Assembly (NCBI GenBank): GCA_003024785.1
Contig: PUQB01000273.1
Span: forward strand, 186,001 to 250,000
Length of the DNA stretch: 64,000 bases
Direction: 5' to 3'
DNA from: Selaginella tamariscina
Taxonomy: Eukaryota; Streptophyta; Lycopodiopsida; Selaginellales; Selaginellaceae
Shown: positions 48,700 to 57,500 of the stretch, piece after piece
Position numbering within the stretch: position 1 is the first letter of the stretch
Layout of the letters: each line of letters starts with the position of its first letter
Made by a program: the position numbers and the translations under genes
Notes under the pieces: model-generated
Seen by the model: only the letters and a program-made list of their open reading frames with translations
The model's database searches: none
Told to the model about the DNA's origin: nothing

Positions 48700-50355
48700 A
48701 TATATATTTTAAGTATATGTATTAAATTATGTGATTTATATATGATTTAAACTATATATGTATTATTTTACGAGAAAAAAATAGAACGCCCCAATTGCCA
48801 TTTTTGTATGAAACCATTACATCAAATTTACTTTCCTCTAACTAAACTTTAAATCTATAAGAAATGTACTTTAAAATTTTCAGCATAATTTTTAATATTA
48901 CATATTTAAACATGTATAGTTATAATATGTAAATATAAATATCTATTATATATTATATATAAATTTGAAATTTCTTATTTAAAGTTGTAATTTTTTAAAA
49001 ATTATACACTATATAATATAAAACGTACATTTTATTTTAAATTGGGTTAAAACAGAGGACATTTTATGTTTAAAATTATTATTACATTTCACACCTTTAT
49101 TTAATAATTTAAAAAATATTAAATTAATTTTTATTTGAAATATTTAATAAAAGAATTTAAAATTTTAATAAAATAAAAATATTAACATAATTAAATTTTT
49201 TTGATTATTTTAATATTAAAAAAAACTATGATAAGAATAAGAATATCTACATGATTTTATTTATTTTAAACATTTAATTTTTTGTATTTTTTTTTATAAG
49301 AACATCAATATGTTTCTTTATAAAGAGTTTTTGCATTTTATTATGAAGGCTTAGTATAGGTTACTTATTCATCATAAATAACAAATATATATAAATTTAC
49401 TAGAATATTTAATTTTTATACTAAAATTATACTAGATTTTTTAAAATGAAATTTAAGATCAATATATAAACCATCCAATTAAGAAATCATTAGCATATGG
49501 TTACATCATTGCCCCACATGGGCAATGATATATGCGACTTACATGTGAATCATTAAATTTAATAAATTATTTATATTTGACTTTAATAATGATTTATCTA
49601 ATACAATAAGGGGAGGGCTATTTTGTGCACTACTTGTTTTGATACAAAAGAGTCATCCATATGTTCTCGACATTAAAAATTTCTTGTTAAACTTTATTTT
49701 AATGATATATGTATTTCACAAATGTTATTGATCATAGGATATAAGGTTTATATGGATGGCTTGAACGTCGTCACAGTGTATTTCTTTCACATGAGGATGA
49801 CACCAAAATGTTGATGTATTTCTTTCACATGAGGATGACACCAAAATGTTGAGGTCCATTACATATAAAAGCCAACTCATGATTCTAATGATTACTTGAT
49901 GACTGACAAAGAGTGCATCACTCTTATCTACATGCATAATTACCTTGTAGAAAATCCTTTTGTGTTGATCATTGATCACCACACCTTAATGTCAACAAAC
50001 CATAATTAATTGGATGACTAACAAGATGGGTCCTCCTTTAGAAATTCAATTTCATGGTGGTTCACAAGGCCTAACCTACTATCTAGAATTTCAAATAGAG
50101 AACAGCTGGGTGAGACACCCCTACTAAACATCCCAAACACCAAGTTGTTTTGACAATGGTGGAGCATTGTAGAGTATTGGAAGACCACCACCACCCACGA
50201 CGAAAAAAATCCCATAATGGCAGCAACCCATGCGTTGCTACCTAGCACGAGGATTCAACAAACTACCAAGGATATCTACAGCCCAGAATAACCTTGTGTG
50301 GAAGACCTTTTGGTTTCAACAAATTGGAGATTAGATGGAGAGGGATGATGTCCTT
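48700..50355. repeat. AT-rich intergenic DNA with 38-bp tandem duplication
   Basis: TATTTCTTTCACATGAGGATG followed by ACACCAAAATGTTGA occurs twice in a row at about 49777-49853. From about 50000 on, sequence becomes less AT-rich and probably belongs to the decayed family C element, but no domain is recognisable before 50360. Confidence 0.5.
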
Positions 50356-50359
50356 CGAT

Positions 50360-50930
50360 GTTGCCTTGAGATACGAGGTCCCCTAAGTTTTGTAAGCAAC
50401 ACATGCAATACCAAGTGCTAGGCACTTCGGAGGGGAAAAGACAACCCGAAAAGTTCTACAGATGAATGATATTTCATGACACCACAAAAGTAGTGAGATT
50501 AGTGAATTGGATTATCAACAACCAACTGAGGCATAGAGTACCACTTGTTGATAGGGATGTTTGCATTCGAGAAGTGAGGTCTAGACTTCATAATACTCAT
50601 CAACCTAAAGGCACATCTGTCATGTTCCAGGTACATTATGGTAGTAATAGATTATGCAACCAAGTGGGTAGAGGTGAAGACCATGGGAGCCACTTCATTA
50701 ATGAGACAATCCAAGAGCTTTTCAACACATTTGTAATCAAGCACTGCACACTACTCATAAGGGAATGACAAGGTAGAGTCCACAACAAGACGTTGGTAAC
50801 CATTCTCAAGAAGATATATTGCAAAAAACTATGACGGTGAAAGGAGATGCTACCATTTATCTTTTAGGCACATAAAATAACATACAACTAAACCAATGCC
50901 ATTCCAATTGGCTTATGAACTAGAGGCGAT
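50360..50930 (+). pseudogene. integrase of plus-strand family C element, first part
   Basis: Plus-strand reading with shifts gives SARHFGGEKTTRKVLQMN (HHCC zinc-binding region), then VMVVIDYATKWVEVKTMG (start of the catalytic core, Asp), GSHFINETIQELFNTF (second Asp region) and YNXTNAIPIGLxYELEAI near the right edge. Frameshifts and stops are many. The reading ends exactly where element A starts and resumes at 57143. Confidence 0.65.
50926..50930. other. target site duplication of element A, left
   Basis: GCGAT directly precedes the TG of the left LTR and recurs at 57138-57142 directly after the CA of the right LTR. Five bases is the usual Ty3/gypsy size. Confidence 0.9.
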
Positions 50931-51556
50931 TGTCAAGCCACGATCCAGGAACCAGGAAGGAGTAGGATTCCAAGACAGGAAGGCTTGACTCAGGAACAGG
51001 ACCGAGAGCAGGATAGGAACTAGGAACAGGACGGACAGGAGCAGGACAGGATCAGGATAGGATCCGAGCAAGACAGGAAAGCAGGACGGATCCAGAACAA
51101 GACAGGAACAGGGATCCGGAGCAAGACAGGAACAGGACAGGATCCGGAGCAGGACAGGATCAGGAGCAGACAGGAAAAGAGCGAAACAGGAACAGGACAG
51201 GAAACAAGACAAGACGAGATTGATCGTAGTAAGACTGGTGTTGATAGTAACTGATTGTACAACAATTAGGTCGGAGCTTTTATGCTCACAACTCCAAGAG
51301 CTAATCTAGGCATGAGTGCTAAAAGTGGTTGCATGCATGCAGAGGCTAAGATGAGTCCACATGTCCCTTATCCTCTAGGCATATCCTGTGGATATCCTGT
51401 AGGAATATCCTGCAACCGAATCCTGTGTCCGGAATCCTGGTAGGAATATCCTGTAGGAAATCCTGCAACCCATATCCTGTATCCGGAATCCTGTAGGAAA
51501 GTCCTGCAACCCATGTCCTGTATCCGGAATCCTGTATTCTGTATCGGGTCGTGACA
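50931..51556 (-). repeat. left LTR of element A (3' LTR in element sense)
   Basis: TGTCAAGCC...CGTGACA, 626 bp. On the plus strand it has a CAGGA-rich block (50950-51205), the TATA/start region (51241-51285), and a U3 with three diverged copies of a unit around ATCCTGTAGGAA-TCCTGCAACCCAT (51384-51545). It differs from the right LTR by an indel of about 40 bp net around 51246 and by scattered changes. Confidence 0.9.
51277..51285 (-). promoter_or_regulatory. TATA box and start region in left LTR of element A
   Basis: The sense strand reads GCATAAAAG. About 31 bp downstream, at 51252, begins AGTTACTATCAA, the reverse complement of the primer-binding site at 56550-56539. A related A-type LTR fragment at 60437-60622 has the same arrangement (GTATAAAAGC, then AATTACTATCAACACC). 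Confidence 0.65.
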
Positions 51557-51573
51557 GCACCTCCTCCCTAAAG
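51557..51573 (-). promoter_or_regulatory. polypurine tract of element A
   Basis: The sense strand reads CTTTAGGGAGGAGGTGC directly before the TG of the 3' LTR. This is the expected place and composition for plus-strand priming. Confidence 0.7.
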
Positions 51574-54500
51574 ACGAGTTCCACGAGTCTTGGGACCTGG
51601 TTTAGCAGGATAATGCCGATGGAAGGCAGCAACCTTGGAAGAAGCATGGAGTAAGTTGGATGCAGGTTCCCAAGTGCGATCAGTAGGCAGGTACCCTTTC
51701 CAATCCACCAAGTATTGGAGTTGGTGACGATGAAGACGAGAGTCAAGGATGGCTGCAACTTCGTACTCAGGTTCAGTGTCAATGACCACAGGAGGGGGAG
51801 GAGAAGAAACACGACCGGGAAGAGAAGAAGGATGATACGGCTCCAACAAAGAGGTGTGAAACACGGATGAAGTTTCACCGTGGATGGTAACTCGAGTCGG
51901 AAAGCTACAGGATTTACCTCCGCCACGATCCTATAAGGGCCCAATCGTTGAAAATCCAACTTAGAAGAAGGCCTGTTGGTGCGAATGTGTCGACGAAGAA
52001 GCCACACGAGATCACCAATCTTGTATGCAGGTGCCGGCTGACGGTGAGCATCAGCATGATGCTTGTATCGTTCCTGTGCCTGTTGAAGATGAACCTGGAG
52101 ATCATCCTGTACCTGCCGAAGATGCTGAAGACGATCCTGTACTGCAGGAGCGGAAGAAGGAGAAGCGGGAGGAGCAAAGTCAAAACGTGGATGGTGGCCT
52201 GTAAGAGCAAAGAAAGGTGTCTGTCCTGTAGATGCGTGGATGGAGTTGTTGTAGGCAAACTCCGCCATTGGAAGGAGGTCCAACCAGTTGTCCTGCTGGT
52301 AACTGATGAAGCAACGAAGATACTGTTCTAAGGTCTGAATTGTGCGTTCGGACTGCCCATCGGTTTGTGGGTGATATCCTGAAGAAAGATCCGCTTTGAC
52401 CTGTAGACTCCGAAGAAGCTCTCGCCAAAACTTGGACATGAATTGTGGACCTCGATCGGAAACAATGCTCTCAGGAAGACCATGATGTCGGAACACCTCG
52501 CGGATCACCAACTCGGCAGTTGTCTGACCTGTAGCTGTCTTGTTGCAGGGTAGGAAATGAGCCTGCTTGGTGAAACGGTCAACCACCACAAGAACTGCAT
52601 CAAACCACGAGAAGGAGGAAGATCTGTGAGGAAATCCATAGAAATGGATCTCCAAGGAGCAGACGGAACAGGAAGAGGACGAAGAAGACCAGAGGGTGCA
52701 TGATGAGGCATCTTCGACCTGCTACAAGTGTCACAACTCCGTACAAACCTCTCCACAAAACCTCGCAACCCAGGCCACCAATAGTTGCGAGTCACCAACT
52801 CCACTGTCTTGGCCACACCAAAATGTCCTGTAGCCGGGGTATCATGACAATCCTGTACCACACGAGTCCTGAAATACCAAGGAACGTACAGGAGACCTTC
52901 CCGGTACAGGAGTCCATCCTGTATGGTGAACAGGTTGTAGTCTGGACGGGAACTGGAGGAAGAGGAACTTGCAACGTCAGGATGAATGTGTGAGAACACA
53001 TTCTTTGCCAAGTCGTCTGTAGCCAACTGCGAACGGATGTCCTGTAGGAGTGTTGAATTTGCTGGAGCCTGATGAACCTGCAGTGCCGCAAGCCGGAAAC
53101 GATCAGGACCCAACAACACTTGCCTTTGACAGTCAAATGCAGGATCGCCCGGGCTTGGTGCAAGGTAAGAGCGCCTAGACAATGCGTCCGCCTTGCCATT
53201 CCGAAAGCCGGGCCTGTAGACGATGACGAAGTCAAAACGTGATAGGAACTCTGCCCACCTAGCCTGTCGCCGACTGAGGACCCGAGCCGTTTGAAAGTAC
53301 TCCAGGTTCTTGTGATCCGTAAGAACTTGTACAGGATGTGCAGCACCTTCCAGGAAATGCCGCCACTCCTCAAACGAATCCACAATGGCCTTGAGTTCCT
53401 TGTCATGAATCTCGTAGTTGATCTCCGCCGACAGGAACTTACGAGAGTGAAAGCTACAGGATGAAGCAACTTGTCCTCTCCAACTTGCGATAGCGGATCC
53501 TACTGCAAAATCCGAGGCATCTGCTTCAATGAAGAAAGGATGAGAAGGGTCAGGATGTGCTAAAATCGGAGCTGTCGTGAAAACGTCCTTGAGTGTTGTG
53601 AACGCGTGTTCCGCCTTGTCGGACCAAGAGAAAAATCCTGTGCGCTTGGTGAGTTCTGTGAGTGGAAGTACACGCTTGGAGAAGTCCTGTATGAACCGCC
53701 TGTAGAAGTTTGCAAAGCCAAGGAAACATTGTACATCTCGTACCGACTTGGGCCTCTCCCACTCCACGATGGTCTTCACCTTGTGCATGTCCATGGAAAC
53801 GCCAGCAGGAGAGACGATGTAGCCCAAGAACTCCACCGAATCCCTATCGAAAAAACACTTCTCCAACTTCGCGTACAGGCCATGCTCGCGAAGCCCTCTA
53901 AAACTAGTCGTACATGCTTGTCATGTGCCGCCTGGTCCTTGGAGAAAATCAAGATGTCGTCGAGGTAGATCACCACAAACTGGTCCAAGAAGTCACGGAA
54001 AATGTCGTTCACCATGTGTTGGAACACAGCTGGGGCATTGGTAAGGCCGAAAGGCATTACCGTGTACTCAAAATGTCCATACCTTGTACGAAAGGCAGTC
54101 TTCCACTCATCGCCGGGACGAATCCGTACAAGGTTGTAGGCTCCTCGTAAGTCGATCTTCGTGAACACCTTTGCTCCTCGCAGCCGATCGAGAAGTTCCG
54201 GGATCAATGGCAACGGGTACCGATTCCGAATGGTGACTTGATTCAAACCCCTGTAGTCCACAACCAAACGTAAACTCCCATCCTTCTTCTTGACAAAGAA
54301 GATAGGAGCTCCTGCAGGGGACTTTGAGTGACGAATGAAGCCGGATGCCAAGTTGTCCTCGATGTACTGACGAAGAACCTCCAACTCTGTGGGTGACAAT
54401 GCATAATCGGTCCGAATGGTGGAGTCTTTCCTTCCGCAAGATCAATAGGACAGTCGTAGGACCTGTGAACAGGAAGAACTGCAGCCTTGTGCTTGTCAAA

Positions 54501-55471
54501 AACGTCCTTAAAGTCGTGGTACTTGGATGGTAGGGAAGAAGGAGGAGAAGGAGAAGGAGAAGGAGAAAAAACAGGGGAGTCGGATACAGGAAAGGTAGAA
54601 GAGGACGTAGGAGTTACTTGAAAGGCAAAAAGGTGGAAGGGAGCAGGATCAGTGGCGAGTTCATGCATGGTAGTGGTAAGAACTCGGAGAGGAGAAGGAG
54701 GGAGCTGTGACTGAAAAAGAGGAAGGATCTTGGGGGATGGAACAGAAGCAGGGTAACAGAAAGAAGCAGGATTGGAAAAAACCTGTGTGGTGTTGATGAG
54801 TGTACAGGATTGGAAGAATCCTGTACAGGAGTCCGTGGTTGCGCAAGAGTGGAAGAAGCCTGCGAATGTGCTGACGAATCAACAGGAGGTGGATCAGGAG
54901 TGGAGAGCCTGCGATGTGCTGAGGAACTGATATGAGGTGAATCCTGTCGAGGAGGAGTCTTCAACACTGGTACAGGAACAGGCACGGTCAATCCTGTAGC
55001 TTGTACTGCCTCAGATACTAAGGATGTATCCTGCACACAGGAAGGTACAGGATTGATCCTAGCTGTTGGAGAGGAAAACGTGAGCGTCCTAGACCTCCAG
55101 TCGATCTGCGGATTTGCAACAACGAACCATGGCATGCCCAAAATGATGGGAGTCGACCGAGTCTTGATCAAGTTGAAGGAAATTGAACAGTTGAATGTGC
55201 CATACCTGCAGGAGAGAGGTTCGGTAGCATGGGTAACTGCGCCAGAAGCAATTAGACGCCCATCGGCCACCTCTACAGGAACTGCACGCTTCAACTTCAC
55301 CACCGAAATGCCATGTTGAGTTGCAAACGTGTCATCCATGAAGCATGCATTTGCACCAGTGTCTAACAAGGCAAACTCCATGAGCTCTCGATTATTAAGA
55401 TGAATGTGTACAGGAAACTTAAGTGATGGGATGGTATGAGCAGCACCAATGGAGCCTGCACCTACGTCCAA
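51568..55471 (-). CDS. element A pol: protease, RT, RNase H, integrase, chromodomain (frameshifted)
   Basis: Domains in order on the minus strand: protease ([21 protein letters not shown]; about 55365-55130) and a Ser/Pro-rich linker. RT follows ([70 protein letters not shown]; 54350-53940). Then come RNase H ([40 protein letters not shown]), the integrase zinc region ([22 protein letters not shown]), the core ([30 protein letters not shown]), and a GPY-type module ([20 protein letters not shown]). A chromodomain closes it ([29 protein letters not shown]). Net single-base shifts occur near 54640, 54400, 53885, 52600 and 51870; at 53885 one C is missing from GGCCTTCGC. The chromodomain is expected to target integration to marked chromatin. 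Confidence 0.88.
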
Positions 55472-55482
55472 CTTCGCGGCTC

Positions 55483-56459
55483 CTAGACGAAGTGGACATT
55501 GGAGTTTTCCGACTGAACTTCAGCTTCAACTTCACGCGTCTTGAAGTTCCTGGCTTTAATAGGACAATCTGCCACCTTGTGTCCTGCTCCACCACAATAC
55601 AAGCACAGGTTCTCACTGCGACGACGTTGCTTCTCAGCAGCGGAAAGAGCCACGCTTGGATTTCTCAACCTCCATAGGAACTACTCCAGAAGGTGGTGCA
55701 GGAACATGTACCACAGCTGCAGGATTGGTTTGCAGGAACTGCTGACGGGATCTTTCCTGACGACGCTCGAACAAACGGTTGTCGCAACGAACAGCTTGTT
55801 GCATGATCTCCGCTAATGTTTGGGCATCCGGTAACGTAAGGAGAAGGTCCTTCACGTCGTCCCTCAACCCAAAACGGAAGTGTTCGATCAATGCAGTCTC
55901 GTCCCATGGAATGTTCGTGCAAAGTTGCTGAAATTCGGGATGCATAGACGGAAGCTGGTCGGGATCCTTGAGTGAGCTTCCGTAACTTCGTGCATGCAGA
56001 ACGGTACTTATCAGGATCTCCAAAACAGGCTTCAAAGGCAGCCACGAAACCTTCAAAGTCTTCCATCAATGGATCGTCACGCTCCAGCAAGGGGGCAACC
56101 CAAGCCCGTGGAGATCCACTTAGTAAGGATGCCAAAAGACCCACCTTTTGAGCATCAGTCGAGTAGCGCCGTGGTTGCATACGGATCAAGAGCCGGATCT
56201 GATTCAGGAAACCTTGGAAATCGGCACGATTGCCACTGAACTTCTCTGGCATGCTAACCTTCGGCTCCGAAGAAAAGTTTGATGAAGAGGGAACCACCGA
56301 TGCCTGGGAAAGAGCCTGCGCAGCAGCCTTGGAGGATGCATCAGCAGCTGCATGTGCCGCAGTGGTGGAACCTTGCAGGTCGGTGACCACTTGGCGCAAA
56401 GTGGCCAGCTCATGAAGTAACATTTGGTGCTCGCGTTGAAAGCGCTCAAAATCAGCCAT
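55483..56459 (-). CDS. element A gag (frameshifted)
   Basis: It starts at ATG 56459 (MADFERFQREHQMLLHELA, coiled-coil-like). After an Ala/Ser stretch come VSMPEKFSGNRADFQGFLNQ, then MQPRRYSTDAQKVGLLASLL and a capsid region (FEACFGDPDKYRSACTKLRK). A shift near 55960 leads to LIEHFRFGLRDDVKDLLL, and one near 55660 to the zinc knuckle CLYCGGAGHKVADC (CX2CX4HX4C) at about 55600. It ends before the protease frame begins at about 55471. Pol lies in another frame, but with this many shifts I cannot say whether a programmed frameshift exists. Confidence 0.82.
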
Positions 56460-56538
56460 GATCTAGGAAAGAAAAAAAGGAGGAAAATGAAGGAAAAGAA
56501 TCAAGAAAAAGGTAGCTGGAAAACGGAGAACTATGAAG

Positions 56539-56550
56539 AGTTACTATCAA
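56539..56550 (-). promoter_or_regulatory. self-priming primer-binding site of element A
   Basis: The sense strand reads ...CTTGACA, GT, TTGATAGTAACT. The last 12 bases are the exact reverse complement of AGTTACTATCAA at the predicted RNA start in the left LTR (51252-51241). The offset from the LTR end is two bases, identical to element B. No TGG-initial tRNA site is present. Confidence 0.72.
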
Positions 56551-56552
56551 AC

Positions 56553-57137
56553 TGTCAAGCCACGATCCAGGAACCAGGAAGCAGGATTCCAAGGACAGGA
56601 AGGCTTGACTCAGGAACAGGACCGAGAGCAGGACAGAACAGGAATAGGAACAGGACGGAATCTAGGAAGGACAGGATCAGGATAGGATCCGGGAGGACAG
56701 GAAAGCAGGAGGATCCAGGACAAGACAGGAACAGGACGGATCCGGAGCAAGACAGGAACAGGACAGGATCCGGAGCAGGACAGGATAGGAGCAGGACAGG
56801 AAACAGAGCGAACAGGAACAGGACAGGAAACAAGACAAGAACAAGACAAGACGAGATTGATCGTAGTAAGACTGGTGTTGATAGTGGTTGCATGCATGCA
56901 AAAGTGATTGCATGCATGCAGAGGCTAAGATGAGTCCACATGTCCCTTATCCTTTAGGCATATCCTGTGGCATATCCTGTAGGAATATCTTGCAACCGAA
57001 TCCTGTGTCCGGAATCCTAGTAGGAATATCCTGTAGGAGAGTCCTGCAACCCATATCCTGTATCCGAAATCCTGTAGGAAAGTCCTGCAACCCATGTCCT
57101 GTATCCGGAAACCTGTATTCTGTATCGGGTCGTGACA
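56553..57137 (-). repeat. right LTR of element A (5' LTR), promoter deleted
   Basis: TGTCAAGCC...CGTGACA, 585 bp. At 56879 the sequence jumps from TTGATAGT straight to GGTTGCATGCATGC. The TATA box and most of the primer-complementary segment that the other LTR has at 51245-51320 are missing. A duplicated TTGCATGCATGCA flanks the site. Confidence 0.9.
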
Positions 57138-57142
57138 GCGAT
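57138..57142. other. target site duplication of element A, right
   Basis: GCGAT, identical to 50926-50930. Confidence 0.9.
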
Positions 57143-57500
57143 CATGCCACACCATCCCAGCTTATGAACGAGCCTCATCCATATGATTATGGACTCACAT
57201 CTAGAACATTTGGACAAGGCACAATTATAGCACAACAAACTTAGACCCGTTAGTAGTAATTGAAGTAATGGAGGGACACCAAGAAGTGTTGGATGTACAA
57301 GTTGGATTCAGTGGTACAAGAACCCCCATGGGTGCCGAAAGGGTAAGTTTAGGCCCATGTGGAAGGGCCCATATGAGATCCTTGAACTTTTCGAGAACGG
57401 AATGGTGCTGCTAGGTCTCAACGAAAAGCCAATGAAGTATTGAGTTAATAGGAACCACATGAAACCGAACATCCACCTGAACATCCACACGACAACCTAG
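57143..57500 (+). pseudogene. integrase of plus-strand family C element, C-terminal part
   Basis: The plus-strand frame gives FRPMWKGPYEILELFENGMV followed by LLGLNEKPMKY, stop, VNRNHMKPN. This is the GPY/F module that ends plant gypsy integrases (KW-GPY-I, then LNxKPMK-x-VNxxHLK). It continues the reading broken at 50930. Confidence 0.7.

Larger units (their letters stand above)
50931..57137 (-). mobile_element. element A: complete Ty3/gypsy chromovirus, Tf1/sushi-like, minus strand
   Basis: It is flanked by GCGAT duplications and has LTRs 50931-51556 and 56553-57137. On the minus strand it has a primer-binding site at 56550-56539, gag (56459-55483), pol with protease, RT, RNase H and integrase (55471-51870), a chromodomain (51800-51600) and a polypurine tract (51573-51557). 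Domain order and the C-terminal chromodomain mark it as a chromovirus. It is inserted in the integrase of a family C element. Gag and pol are broken by about seven single-base shifts but hardly any stops. The 5' LTR has lost its TATA box. Confidence 0.92.

Noticed and set aside
49725-50248. Minus-strand ORFs of 85 and 76 codons
   Set aside because: The first spans the 38-bp duplication; the second lies in decayed element DNA. Neither has a domain.
55053-55319. Plus-strand 88-codon ORF in element A
   Set aside because: It is the complement of the protease region; the minus strand has the DTGA motif.
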